A stretch of 64,000 bases of DNA, from NCBI GenBank assembly GCA_965228785.1, contig CBDDIF010000002.1, forward strand, positions 2,232,001 through 2,296,000. The letters run 5' to 3'. This document shows, in pieces, positions 52,749 through 61,292 of this stretch. Source of the DNA: Hoeflea_A sp965228785. GTDB taxonomy: Bacteria; Pseudomonadota; Alphaproteobacteria; Rhizobiales; Rhizobiaceae. A model generated the notes under the pieces. It did no database searches. It was not told the origin of the DNA and saw only the letters and a list, made by a program, of their open reading frames with translations. The position numbers and the translations under genes were made by a program. The number at the start of each line of letters is the position of its first letter. The first letter of the stretch is position 1.

Positions 52749-53375
52749 ATGGTCCTGCATCTTTATGGGCGTCGTCAGAGTTCTTCGAAGGAGCGAGTGC
52801 GTATCGCACTAGCCCTCAAGGGCCTGTCCTACGAGACCATCTCGGTCGATGATATCGGCTGGGACGCCTATGAACGCATCAATCCGCAGCGACTGGTGCC
52901 GACACTTGTCCTGGGCGACCAGTTCATCCCGCAATCGAACGCCATTCTCCATTACCTGGAAGAGCGGTTTTCGGAGCTGCCTCTGCTTCCATCAGATCCG
53001 GTGCTGAGGGCTCAATCCCGGTCGTTTGCCCAGTACATCAGCTGCGAAATGCACGCCGTCGACATCCGCCGGGTCCGGAAACATCTGCAGGACGCATTCG
53101 CTCTCCAGCAGTCTCAACTCGACCGCTGGAGCGACCATTGGTTCACGGAAGGCTTTGGGCGGCTGGAAGCAATGCTGCAGGGACAATCCAAGGCCCATGA
53201 TTTCTGTTTCGGGGATCGGCCCGGATGGGCGGAACTTCACCTGGTGCCGCACATGAGAAAGGGAGTGACCCGGTTCAATCTGGACCGGACCGCCTTTCCG
53301 AAGCTCTCGGCGATCTACGACAAGTGCATCGATCATCCCGCCTTTGTCGCTGCGGCCCCGCAAATATCTCGTTAG
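52749..53375 (+). CDS. Glutathione S-transferase, zeta-like
   Basis: The 208-aa protein has the GST layout: an N-terminal thioredoxin-like domain with RRQSSSKERVRIALALKG (the zeta-class SSxSxRVRIALxLKG motif, residues 8-25), QSNAILHYLEERF (the Q-S-x-AI glutathione site), and a helical C-terminal half. Zeta GSTs isomerise maleylacetoacetate or dechlorinate haloacids. It is convergent with the arylmalonate-decarboxylase-like gene, with the ends overlapping by four bases. Confidence 0.85.
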   Translation: MVLHLYGRRQSSSKERVRIALALKGLSYETISVDDIGWDAYERINPQRLVPTLVLGDQFIPQSNAILHYLEERFSELPLLPSDPVLRAQSRSFAQYISCEMHAVDIRRVRKHLQDAFALQQSQLDRWSDHWFTEGFGRLEAMLQGQSKAHDFCFGDRPGWAELHLVPHMRKGVTRFNLDRTAFPKLSAIYDKCIDHPAFVAAAPQISR

Positions 53376-54085
53376 GTTTCGAACAACCGGCCGAAACCCT
53401 CCCGCCGCGTCGACAGGCCCGCCAGCCGGGCGACGCCCCAGACCCCGGCCATGGCGCTTGAAACAACGGGCAAATGATGCCGATCTTCGATCGGCTGGGT
53501 AATCGACGCCGTTTGCAGGCCGCCGCAGGAAATGAAAAGAGCCTGGGCATCGGGCGCCGCCTCCACCGCCCGCTCGGCCAGATCGATGATATCCCGGTCG
53601 GTGACGTCGAAGACGTCTTTCACGTCCTTGATGTCGAGAAAACGCAGCGCTTCGATCGCGAAACCACTGGCGCTCAAATACTCTTGCAGCGGCGTGTTGA
53701 CCGACTCCCCATAGGCGGTGGCGACAGTCAGGGTGCTGGCACCCAGATGGTTCAGCGCATCGACGACGGATTGGGTCATGGTGGTCGACGGGACCCCAGC
53801 TGCCGTTTCCATGGCGGATATCAGATCGCGGTTGAATTTCGGACCCTGATAAAAGCTCAGCGACGTGCCCATCAGCGAGACAACCTCAGCGCCCTCACCC
53901 GCCAGATCGGCAGCCAATTCCCCGACGCGGTCAATGACACTGTCATATCCCTCAGGCGTCATTTCGGTCAGTCCGAGGCCCCTGGCGAGGAACTCCACCT
54001 CCGGATAGAGCTGCATGGGTTCCGGCGGCACAAACCCTTGCGCGGGCGGGACGATCATGCCGATCCTGGTCGCGGAAGTTGTCAT
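53372..54085 (-). CDS. Arylmalonate decarboxylase-like protein (Asp/Glu racemase superfamily)
   Basis: The 237-aa protein follows the Bordetella arylmalonate decarboxylase almost residue by residue, as I recall that sequence. It has IGMIVPPAQGFVP at the start, TPEGYDSVI, VVSLMGTSLSFYQGPKFN, VATAYGESVN and LFISCGGLQT. The dioxyanion-hole and catalytic positions G73-T74-S75, Y125 and C187 correspond to G74-T75-S76, Y126 and C188 of that enzyme. The first position is Gly, not the second Cys found in racemases, which supports a decarboxylase. Such enzymes decarboxylate alpha-substituted malonates without cofactor in the cytoplasm. It ends a catabolic operon and follows a GntR gene by two bases. 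The natural substrate is unknown; a substituted malonate or tartronate-like acid is a guess. A maleate-isomerase-type enzyme is a weaker alternative. Confidence 0.8.
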   Translation of the reverse strand: MTTSATRIGMIVPPAQGFVPPEPMQLYPEVEFLARGLGLTEMTPEGYDSVIDRVGELAADLAGEGAEVVSLMGTSLSFYQGPKFNRDLISAMETAAGVPSTTMTQSVVDALNHLGASTLTVATAYGESVNTPLQEYLSASGFAIEALRFLDIKDVKDVFDVTDRDIIDLAERAVEAAPDAQALFISCGGLQTASITQPIEDRHHLPVVSSAMAGVWGVARLAGLSTRREGFGRLFET

Positions 54086-54087
54086 CG

Positions 54088-54774
54088 CTAGCCTGCATCC
54101 CGTGTCGTGACGCGGTCGCTCAGAAGGAAATCGAACAGCCGATCACTGTCGATTTTCTCGTGTTCGCGCATCAGTTGGCGCACCAGCACCGGGTCACGTT
54201 GCTCCAAGGCATCGATGATGCTTGCGTGATCGGTATAGGACTGCGACATGCGATCCAGTTTTTCGAACAGCCAGATCCGATAGGGCGTGACCCGTGTCCG
54301 TACGGAGCGCAGATAGCGCAACAGAGTCTCGTTCCGCGACGCATCGGCAAGATACTCGTGGAAGCGGATATTGCAGGCCTGAAACGCCTCGATATCGCCC
54401 TCGTCCATGGCGGTTTGAGATGCCGTATGGACTAAGCGTAGCTCGTCGAGTTCTGTTTTGCCGATGCGCCGCGCCGCCAACTCGGCTACCAGCGTTTCGA
54501 GGCCGATCAGCGCTTCGAAAAGTTCGATGAGTTCGGAACCGTCGACCTTGCATACAAAGGCCTGCTGGCGCGGCGGGCTGCTGACGAGACCCTGCGACGT
54601 CAGATCGCGGATCGCCTCGCGGATCGGCGTTCTCGATATGCCAAGCCGTTTCGCCCATTCCCGTTCATCGAGTACGTCGCCCGGCAGCAACCGGCCGCAC
54701 AGTATGTCATCTTCAATGGCCCGCCGGGCTTTTGTCGCAAGGTTTTCGGTCTCCGGCATTTCGGCGTCCTTCAT
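54088..54774 (-). CDS. GntR-family regulator (FadR/FCD type)
   Basis: The 228-aa protein has the GntR winged helix (LLPGDVLDEREWAKRLGISRTPIREAIRDLTSQGLVSS at about residues 35-72) and a C-terminal FCD helical domain with acidic metal ligands and His. It is encoded between the HIBADH-like gene and the AMDase-like gene, so it is probably the local repressor of the whole block. Palindromes of the GGTATAC type lie upstream of the dehydratase and the TRAP genes. The start may instead be ATG 54759, which has AAGGA upstream. Confidence 0.87.
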   Translation of the reverse strand: MKDAEMPETENLATKARRAIEDDILCGRLLPGDVLDEREWAKRLGISRTPIREAIRDLTSQGLVSSPPRQQAFVCKVDGSELIELFEALIGLETLVAELAARRIGKTELDELRLVHTASQTAMDEGDIEAFQACNIRFHEYLADASRNETLLRYLRSVRTRVTPYRIWLFEKLDRMSQSYTDHASIIDALEQRDPVLVRQLMREHEKIDSDRLFDFLLSDRVTTRDAG

Positions 54775-54779
54775 GGCGC

Positions 54780-55658
54780 TCAACCGTTCTCGGAAAAGGG
54801 CAGGATCAAAGTGGAGATGTCGTCGTCGGCGTGCCCCTTGTCGACCGTGGCATTGAGCATCGAACAGGCGGTGCGGGTCATTGGCAGTTTTGCGCTATTG
54901 GCAACGCCAAATTCGATCACCGCATCGATGTCCTTGAGCATGGTTGCCACTGTTCCTAGCGGATTCTCGAAATTGCGTCCGGCCATCCTCGGAGCGAGCA
55001 GTTGAAACGGTTTCGAGTCGGCGAAACCGCCGGCCAGCGCCGACGTTAACCGACTGGCATCGACGCCGGCCTTTTCCGCAAGATTGACCGCCTCGGCGAC
55101 GACGGTCATGGTGCAGCCGGAGATCACCTGGTTGACCAGCTTGGTCATCTGTCCGGTGCCGACCGGTCCCATATGGGTAATGTTGCTGCCCATCGTCTCG
55201 AGAATCGGGCGAACCGTTTCAAACGCCTGCTCCTCACCGCCCACCATGAAGGTCAGCGTACCGGCCTCCGCGGCTGGCGTTCCACCGGAAACTGGCGCAT
55301 CCAGCCAGTCCGCGCCGGTTGCGGCCTTGAGCCTTTCGGCAAAGCCGCGGGTTGAATCCGGATGAAGGGTTGAAAAATCCGCCAGAAGCGGTGATGCGCC
55401 AGCGGACACCACGCCATTGTCCCCAAAAACCACGGTCTCGACGGCCTTCGCGTCCATCAGACACATGAGCAGAATGTCACATTGCGCCGCGACTTCGGCT
55501 GGGGTCGACACCTGGGTCGCACCGGCCGCGACAGCCGCGGCGCATTTTTCCGGGCTGCGGTTCCAGACGGTGACGTCATAGCCGCCATCGAGGAGCCGCA
55601 ATGTCATGGGCAAGCCCATCAGGCCCATGCCCAGGTATCCAATGCGTGGTTTATTCAT
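54780..55658 (-). CDS. NAD(P)-dependent beta-hydroxyacid dehydrogenase (HIBADH family)
   Basis: The 292-aa protein starts with the nucleotide-binding motif IGYLGMGLMGLPM (residues 5-17). It continues with LMCLMDAKAVETV, DAPVSGGTPAAEAGTLTFMVGG (substrate motif DAPVSGG) and GTGQMTKLVNQVI with the catalytic Lys. The family oxidises or reduces 3-hydroxyacids such as 3-hydroxyisobutyrate, tartronate semialdehyde or L-threonate. It starts inside the last eight bases of the dehydratase gene, so the two are translated together. The substrate is probably a hydroxyacid made by the dehydratase branch. Confidence 0.87.
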   Translation of the reverse strand: MNKPRIGYLGMGLMGLPMTLRLLDGGYDVTVWNRSPEKCAAAVAAGATQVSTPAEVAAQCDILLMCLMDAKAVETVVFGDNGVVSAGASPLLADFSTLHPDSTRGFAERLKAATGADWLDAPVSGGTPAAEAGTLTFMVGGEEQAFETVRPILETMGSNITHMGPVGTGQMTKLVNQVISGCTMTVVAEAVNLAEKAGVDASRLTSALAGGFADSKPFQLLAPRMAGRNFENPLGTVATMLKDIDAVIEFGVANSAKLPMTRTACSMLNATVDKGHADDDISTLILPFSENG

Positions 55659-57378
55659 CGGGCAGATCATCCCATTCCCAGGTGACATTTCCGGAATGCG
55701 TCACGGCGCCGCCGAAGGCACTTCCGACCAGGGCTGCGTATTTTTCATGGGCTCCGGCAAGACGCCTTGGTGGTCGCTCGCGAGCCGCAGCTCGTCTTTT
55801 CTCCAACTCCGCTTCATCGACCAGCAGATCGATGCTGCGTGCCTGCTCGGCGTCAATGCGGATGGTGTCGCCATTCTGGACCAAACCCAAGGGGCCGCCG
55901 GCAGCGGCCTCCGGTGACAGATAGCCGATGCACATGCCGCGGGTGGCGCCGGAGAAGCGCCCGTCCGTCACCAGCGCGACTTTTTCTCCCATGCCCTGGC
56001 CGTAGATGATGGCCGTGGGGCCGAGCATCTCACGCATGCCGGGGCCGCCCTTCGGCCCTTCGTTGCGAACGATGATGACGTCGCCTTCCTGGTAATCCAG
56101 CTTGCGCACGGCGGCCATGCATTCCTCTTCGCTTTCAAACACGCGGGCCGGGCCTTCGTGCACGCGTTTCTTCAGGCCGGACACCTTGATGAACGCCCCT
56201 TCCGGTGCAAGGTTGCCCTTCAGCACGATGACGCCGCCGGTGCTGTCGATGGCGTTGGACACCGGGCGAATGACGTCGCCGTCGGGCGGCGGCGCATCAG
56301 CTACCGCTTCCTCCAGGGTCTGCCCTGATATCGTCGGCGTGTCGCCGTGCAGGAACCCGCCGTCGATCAGTTCCTTGGCGATCATCGGAACACCGCCCAG
56401 ACGGTGCACGTCGATGGCATAATATTGTCCGCCCGGACGCAGGTTGCCGATCAGAGGCGTGCGTTCAAAGACCCGGGATACATCGTCCATTGTAAAGCGA
56501 ATGCCGGCCTCATGGGCGATCGCCGAAATGTGCATACCGGCATTGGTCGAGCCGCCGGTTGCGGCAACGATGGCGCAGGCATTTTCAAGGCTCTTCACGG
56601 AGACCAGGTCGCGCGGCAGCGGGCCTCCCTGTTCGAGGACCCGCATCACTGCATGGCCAGCCTTGCGGGCGATGTTGTCGCGACCGGCATAGACCGCCGG
56701 AACCAGCGCACTGCCCATGGGCGAAATGCCAATTATTTCGCCGACCATGCCCATTGTGTTGGCGGTAAACTGACCCGGGCAGGCACCGATGGTCGGCATG
56801 ACCACCTGCTCCAGCTCATCCAGGTCTTCATGTCTCATGTCACCGGTCATGACTGCACCGGCGCCCTCATAGGCATCGAGCACGGTGGCCCGTTTACCGC
56901 GCCACTGGCCGACCAGCGTGCTGCCGCCGAAGACGAACACCGATGGCGCATTGCAGCGAACCATGGCCATCATGATCGCCGGCAGGTTCTTGTCGCAGCC
57001 GCCGAAGCCGACCAGGCCGTCATAGGCGTGGCCGCGCATCACCAGTTCAATGGAATCGGCAATGACCTCGCGCGACATCAGCGAACATTTCATGCCTTGA
57101 TGGTTCATCGCGATGCCATCGGAAACAGAAATCGTCGTGAAGGCCCGCGGCGTACCTCCGGCTTCCTTGACGCCGGCATGGGCGTGCGCGGCCTGGTCGC
57201 CGAGATTGCCGTTGCAGGGAGAGGTTTCGCCGTGCGTGGAGACCACCCCGATCATCGGCTTGGCGATATCTTCGTCGTCCAGACCCGATCCGCGCATGAA
57301 GGCGCGATGAGGAACGCGGTCCAGACCGAAAGTCGTTATCCTCGAACGAAGTGGACGATCTTCCTTTTCATTTCCCAT
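55651..57378 (-). CDS. Dihydroxy-acid/sugar-acid dehydratase, IlvD/Edd family
   Basis: The 575-aa enzyme has the IlvD/Edd Fe-S cysteines: one in SPCNGNL, one in GFGGCDKNLPA and one in IGACPGQFTANTM. GRFSGATRG near the C-terminus is also typical. These dehydrate 2,3-dihydroxyacids such as xylonate, arabinonate, gluconate or 2,3-dihydroxy-isovalerate. Three Cys in these positions fit a [2Fe-2S] enzyme of the sugar-acid type. Its setting with TRAP transport, a hydroxyacid dehydrogenase and a GntR regulator points to sugar-acid catabolism rather than branched-chain synthesis. An inverted repeat of the regulator sits 16-42 bases before its start codon. Confidence 0.87.
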   Translation of the reverse strand: MGNEKEDRPLRSRITTFGLDRVPHRAFMRGSGLDDEDIAKPMIGVVSTHGETSPCNGNLGDQAAHAHAGVKEAGGTPRAFTTISVSDGIAMNHQGMKCSLMSREVIADSIELVMRGHAYDGLVGFGGCDKNLPAIMMAMVRCNAPSVFVFGGSTLVGQWRGKRATVLDAYEGAGAVMTGDMRHEDLDELEQVVMPTIGACPGQFTANTMGMVGEIIGISPMGSALVPAVYAGRDNIARKAGHAVMRVLEQGGPLPRDLVSVKSLENACAIVAATGGSTNAGMHISAIAHEAGIRFTMDDVSRVFERTPLIGNLRPGGQYYAIDVHRLGGVPMIAKELIDGGFLHGDTPTISGQTLEEAVADAPPPDGDVIRPVSNAIDSTGGVIVLKGNLAPEGAFIKVSGLKKRVHEGPARVFESEEECMAAVRKLDYQEGDVIIVRNEGPKGGPGMREMLGPTAIIYGQGMGEKVALVTDGRFSGATRGMCIGYLSPEAAAGGPLGLVQNGDTIRIDAEQARSIDLLVDEAELEKRRAAARERPPRRLAGAHEKYAALVGSAFGGAVTHSGNVTWEWDDLPDE

Positions 57379-57393
57379 CCCTGCACTCCTTTG

Positions 57394-57420
57394 GCATACC
57401 AGGTATTACCTCTGGTATAC
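57394..57420. promoter_or_regulatory. Candidate GntR operator upstream of dehydratase gene
   Basis: GCATACCAG-9 bases-CTGGTATAC is an inverted repeat in which 8 of 9 arm positions pair, located 16-42 bases upstream of the dehydratase start. The same GGTATAC core recurs upstream of the TRAP genes, which supports control by the GntR-family regulator of this block. Confidence 0.5.
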
Positions 57421-57454
57421 AAGCTTGTGCGCAGCCTGTCGAGAAACCGTCCTG

Positions 57455-58747
57455 CTACCGGACGAACGACGGCAGCCACAAAGATACGAAAGGCAGCAGA
57501 ACAATCACGGCCAAACGCAGGATGTCGGCAACCCAGAACGGTGTTACGCCTTTGAAAATGGTCGATGTCCTGACATCCGGCAGCACGCCGCGCAGAACGA
57601 AAACGTTCAAGCCGACCGGCGGGGTTATCAGGCTGATTTCGGTTACAACGACCACAAATACGCCGAACCAGATCGGGTCGTATCCGAGCTGCATGACCAG
57701 CGGGAAGAAGATCGGAACCGTCAGCAGGATCATCGACAGGCTTTCGAACACACAGCCAAGGGCGACGTAAATCACCAGGATCGCCAAGATCACCAGCCAC
57801 GGCGTGTCGGAAAACTGGGCAGCGATTGCCAGCAAGGCCTGCGGGAAGTCCGTCAGGTTGATGAAATTGGCGAACAGCAGCGCACCGATCAGAATGGTGA
57901 ACAGCATGGCTGTCGTCAGCACGCTTTCTTCCAGCACCTCGAACATGACCCGAAACGTCAGGGCACCGCGCGCCCAGGCAAGCAGGAACGCACCGACCGC
58001 TCCGATACCGGCTGCTTCCGTGGGACTGAAGACACCGCCATAGATGCCGCCCATGACAATGGAAAAGAGGAGGATCACACTCCAAACCGACGACAGTGCC
58101 CGCATCCGCTCGGGCCATGTTTGGCGCTTGCCGGATGGCCCGGCCGAAGGGTCGCGCCATGTCGTGTATCGGACCGCGCCGAGGTAGAACAGGATGCCTA
58201 TGATGCCGGGAATAACCCCGGCGGCAAACAGCTTGCCGATGCTCGTCTGGGTGAGGATACCGTAGATGACGAAGATGACGCTCGGCGGGATGAGAATGCC
58301 GAGCGTTCCACCGGCGGCGATCGATCCGGTGGCCAGCGAGTCGCTGTAGCCGTATTGGCGCATCGACGGCATCGCGACCTTGGACATGGTGGCGGCAGTC
58401 GCCAGCGACGAGCCGCAGATGGCGCTGAATCCGCCGCAGGCCACCACGGTTGCCATCGCCAGACCGCCCTTGCGGTGCCCGAGGAAGGCGTTGGATGCGG
58501 AGTAGAGCTCCTCGGCCATGCGTGACCGGGCAACGAAATTGCCCATCAGCACGAACAACGGAACCACCGAAAGCTCGTAGTTGATTGCCGCGTCATAGGC
58601 CGTCTGTCCGACGTTGTAGAGCGCGGCAATGGGGTTCTGGACGTAGGCCATCCCGAGAAAGCCGACGATGATCATCACGAAGGCGATGGGGATCCTAAGG
58701 AAGGCGAGAAACAGCAGCGCCGCCAGGCCGACCAATGCTTCAGTCAT
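57455..58747 (-). CDS. TRAP transporter large permease (DctM)
   Basis: The 430-aa membrane protein has the DctM features: IPIAFVMIIVGFLGM near the start, FVLMGNFVARSRMAEELY and CGGFSAICGSSLATAATMSKVAMP, then many helices. It is the ion-motive-force-driven permease of a tripartite organic-acid importer. Its start overlaps the small permease gene by eight bases. It is followed by the dehydratase gene after a 76-base gap that holds an operator. Confidence 0.88.
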   Translation of the reverse strand: MTEALVGLAALLFLAFLRIPIAFVMIIVGFLGMAYVQNPIAALYNVGQTAYDAAINYELSVVPLFVLMGNFVARSRMAEELYSASNAFLGHRKGGLAMATVVACGGFSAICGSSLATAATMSKVAMPSMRQYGYSDSLATGSIAAGGTLGILIPPSVIFVIYGILTQTSIGKLFAAGVIPGIIGILFYLGAVRYTTWRDPSAGPSGKRQTWPERMRALSSVWSVILLFSIVMGGIYGGVFSPTEAAGIGAVGAFLLAWARGALTFRVMFEVLEESVLTTAMLFTILIGALLFANFINLTDFPQALLAIAAQFSDTPWLVILAILVIYVALGCVFESLSMILLTVPIFFPLVMQLGYDPIWFGVFVVVVTEISLITPPVGLNVFVLRGVLPDVRTSTIFKGVTPFWVADILRLAVIVLLPFVSLWLPSFVR

Positions 58748-59282
58748 GCGATCCGGCTCCCGTGCGGCGATCTTTCAAAAGTGCGACTATGTTGGCGACA
58801 AAGGCAAGGACGGCAACGGCACACAACGTCGCCATGGTGACGCTGAACGGCCAGAGATCGAGGATCAGTTCGTCCGTCACCTCTTCATAGGTGTGTTGAT
58901 CCCGGGCTCTGATGAACAACCGCCAACTGACCAGACCCAAGGCGCAGGCGCCGAACAGATTGGCAACAATAGCCTGGTATTTCACCAGCCGGGCCGGCAC
59001 GAAACTGTCGAGCAGATCCACGGTCACGTGGGTGTTGCGCAGGATCGTCAAAGGCAATGCCAGGAAGATGATCGCCGGCATGATCAGGGAAACGATCTCG
59101 TAGCCTGCCGGAAGCGGGCTCAGGAAAAGATAGCGTCCGAGAACGTCGACAAAGGTCACCGCCATCATGGCAAACAGGAACAGGCACGCCAGATAGGACA
59201 AGCCCTTGGCGACCGCGGATACTATCGATGCACCGGCGCCTGTGGGTGGCGCCGGTGCATCCTGATTGTCTGGTTGAGACAT
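58740..59282 (-). CDS. TRAP transporter small permease (DctQ)
   Basis: The 180-aa protein has four predicted helices with ALPLTILRNTHVTVDLL, a typical DctQ segment (R-NxHVxVDxL). It joins the large permease to the solute-binding protein during import. It overlaps the large permease gene by eight bases and starts 13 bases after the binding-protein gene ends, so the three genes form one transcript. Confidence 0.86.
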   Translation of the reverse strand: MSQPDNQDAPAPPTGAGASIVSAVAKGLSYLACLFLFAMMAVTFVDVLGRYLFLSPLPAGYEIVSLIMPAIIFLALPLTILRNTHVTVDLLDSFVPARLVKYQAIVANLFGACALGLVSWRLFIRARDQHTYEEVTDELILDLWPFSVTMATLCAVAVLAFVANIVALLKDRRTGAGSHD

Positions 59283-59295
59283 CGGTCAGTTGGAT

Positions 59296-60318
59296 TTAGG
59301 AGGCGCTATCGACCTCTGACTTGAAGTACTCGTAGGTGGCCTGACCATCCACGCCGATTTCCGAAGCACTTTCGAAATAGGCTTTCAGGAAATCCTCGTT
59401 GAGTGCTTCCAGGGCTTTGACCGTGCCATCAGGAGCCGTCTTGATGGTGTTTCCGGCCTCTTTGACCTTCTCAAGGCCCCAGGCGTTGATCTTGTCCCAG
59501 CCGGCCCCTGCCATCTTGGCGAATGCTACACCGGAATGCTTGTCGACGATGGCCTTGTCTTCAGCAGGAAGCGCGTCGTACTTCGCCTGGTTCATGATCA
59601 GGTAGTGGCTGCTGGAGTACCAGCCGCCAGGCATGACCGTCGAATACCTGACGATATCCGTGATCTTGAAGCTCGGCAGGCTTTCGAACGGGAACATGAT
59701 GCCGTCGGCAATGCCGCTCGACAGGATTTCATAGGATTTTGGCGCCGGCTGACGGATGGAAACGCCACCCCAGGCCTCGACGATCGCCAATGGAATCGGG
59801 CCGCCTGTGCGGATCTTCTGCCCTTCCATCTCCGCCGGCGTCATGATGTTCATTTTCGTGTGGTGAACGACACCAGGACCGTGCGTGTTCATGCCGATCA
59901 GGTGAACGCCCTTGTAAAATCCCTTGTCGGCCAGGAACTTTTCGTGGGTTTTCTGCAGGGCAATCGACGTGACCTCAGCGCTTTCGCCCAGAAACGGCAG
60001 TTCGGCGAAAAGGTAGGCGGCGAATTGTTTGCGGCTGTAGCCATGGACCGTGAAGCCGACATCGGCCTGACCGGTGCGAACGGCATCGAAATGGGCCGGA
60101 GGCGAGGCCACGGCCTTCGGAAGCCGCTTGAATTTGATGCGGCCTTCGCTTTCCTTTTCAATCGCCTCCATCCACGGAATGTAGATGGCTTCATTGACCG
60201 GATGGGTCCAGGGGATCCAGGACGAGTAGGTCAGCTCGGTTTCGGCTCGGGCGAGCCCGGCTGTCAGTGCCAGAGCCGAAAGTGCAATGGCGCATTGTTT
60301 AGCAATGGTCTTGTACAT
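59296..60318 (-). CDS. TRAP transporter solute-binding protein (DctP)
   Basis: The 340-aa protein has a signal peptide (MYKTIAKQCAIALSALALTAGLARAE) and the DctP fold: LTYSSWIPWTHPVNEAIYIPWMEAIEKESEGRIKF at the mature start and KIRTGGPIPLAIVEAWGG in the middle, where an Arg clamps the ligand carboxylate. The ATG at 60318 has AAGGAGGACAT upstream, a strong ribosome-binding site. It is likely to bind an acidic substrate such as a sugar acid, fitting the dehydratase and dehydrogenase downstream. The upstream gap carries a GGTATACC palindrome. Confidence 0.88.
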   Translation of the reverse strand: MYKTIAKQCAIALSALALTAGLARAETELTYSSWIPWTHPVNEAIYIPWMEAIEKESEGRIKFKRLPKAVASPPAHFDAVRTGQADVGFTVHGYSRKQFAAYLFAELPFLGESAEVTSIALQKTHEKFLADKGFYKGVHLIGMNTHGPGVVHHTKMNIMTPAEMEGQKIRTGGPIPLAIVEAWGGVSIRQPAPKSYEILSSGIADGIMFPFESLPSFKITDIVRYSTVMPGGWYSSSHYLIMNQAKYDALPAEDKAIVDKHSGVAFAKMAGAGWDKINAWGLEKVKEAGNTIKTAPDGTVKALEALNEDFLKAYFESASEIGVDGQATYEYFKSEVDSAS

Positions 60319-60469
60319 GTAGATGTCCTCCTTGAACGGCATTCGTTGTTGTCGATGTGAGCCTCGGACTTTTTGTCGATCCGATTGCTCGTGTGCACCC
60401 CGTAAGAGAGACCTCCGTGGCCGCGTTTGGAGGACCAATTCCCTTAACGTTATTCCATAAGCCGTCCCA

Positions 60470-60477
60470 GGTATACC
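60470..60477. promoter_or_regulatory. GGTATACC palindrome upstream of TRAP genes
   Basis: A perfect 8-base palindrome about 150 bases before the DctP start codon, within the sequence CAGGTATACCATG. The shared GGTATAC core with the site at 57394-57420 suggests the same GntR-family regulator binds both. Confidence 0.45.
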
Positions 60478-60497
60478 ATGATCCTGAACCGGGCGGC

Positions 60498-61292
60498 CTA
60501 TTCATCCTCCTTTGAAAGAGACAATGTCACGCGACCCAGCCCGGACATCTCGACGGAGATCTCAGCGGGCCCCTTTACAGGCTGCATCGGTATATGCGTG
60601 CCGCACAGCACGAACTGCCCGGCCTCAAGGCCAATGCCACGCTGTGCCAGATGGTTGGCCAGCCAGGTAACCGCTTCCACCGGATCCTGCGGTGCTGCCC
60701 CGGTCACCTCGATCGGTTGTTGTTCGCTGACCAAAACCGTCGTCGTGATGCCTTCCATCTCGAGGTCCGAGGGCTTTATTCCATCGCCACCCAGCACGGC
60801 CCCGGCATTGCTGATGTTTTGCGCAACCATATCGGGCAGGTGGACTTCCGGAGGCTTCGAATGGCGCAGATCGAGCAGTTCCAGCGCCGGCACAAACCGG
60901 TCGATGGCAGCGATTACCTGGGCACGGTCGACCGGTGCTTCCGATGGACTGATGGATTCGCCCATGATGGCTGCGATCTCAGGCTCGTAGGCAAAATCGC
61001 TATAGTCGCCGATCCGGCGTCGGGCTGGCGAAGAAGACGTCTGGGTCGCATAAACGCGTCCGCTGACCGGCTCCTGCAATCCGAAGTGGCTCAACAGAGC
61101 GGCCGAATTAACGGCAATCTTGTATCCAGCGATGGGACCACGTTCTCCGGAGCTCAACCGCTCATGGACTTCGTCCTGCAGCCGGTAGGCATCATCGAAA
61201 TCACGCGGCGGATCGCTGGAATGCGACCGGTAGGACCGGCCCTGAAGGATGTCGGCAACGATTCCCGCCACGTGGTCCTGTGAGTGGGTCAA
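60498..61292 (-). CDS. 2-keto-4-pentenoate hydratase-like protein (FAH superfamily)
   Basis: The 264-aa protein belongs to the fumarylacetoacetate hydrolase/hydratase superfamily: IAGYKIAVNSAALLSHFG, YEPEIAAIMGE (metal-ligand Glu pair) and PALELLDLRH. Such enzymes hydrate 2-keto-4-pentenoate or decarboxylate oxalocrotonate in meta-cleavage pathways, or act on related 2-keto acids. It starts with a TTG overlapping the stop of the Hyi-like gene. Placement before a sugar-acid block suggests a 2-keto acid made in that pathway, rather than an aromatic ring route, since no dioxygenase is present. Confidence 0.82.
   Translation of the reverse strand: MTHSQDHVAGIVADILQGRSYRSHSSDPPRDFDDAYRLQDEVHERLSSGERGPIAGYKIAVNSAALLSHFGLQEPVSGRVYATQTSSSPARRRIGDYSDFAYEPEIAAIMGESISPSEAPVDRAQVIAAIDRFVPALELLDLRHSKPPEVHLPDMVAQNISNAGAVLGGDGIKPSDLEMEGITTTVLVSEQQPIEVTGAAPQDPVEAVTWLANHLAQRGIGLEAGQFVLCGTHIPMQPVKGPAEISVEMSGLGRVTLSLSKEDE

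Noticed and set aside
56347..58525. Long plus-strand frames of 402 and 366 aa
   Set aside because: They are antisense to the IlvD/Edd dehydratase and the DctM permease, both with clear motifs, and have no recognisable domain themselves.
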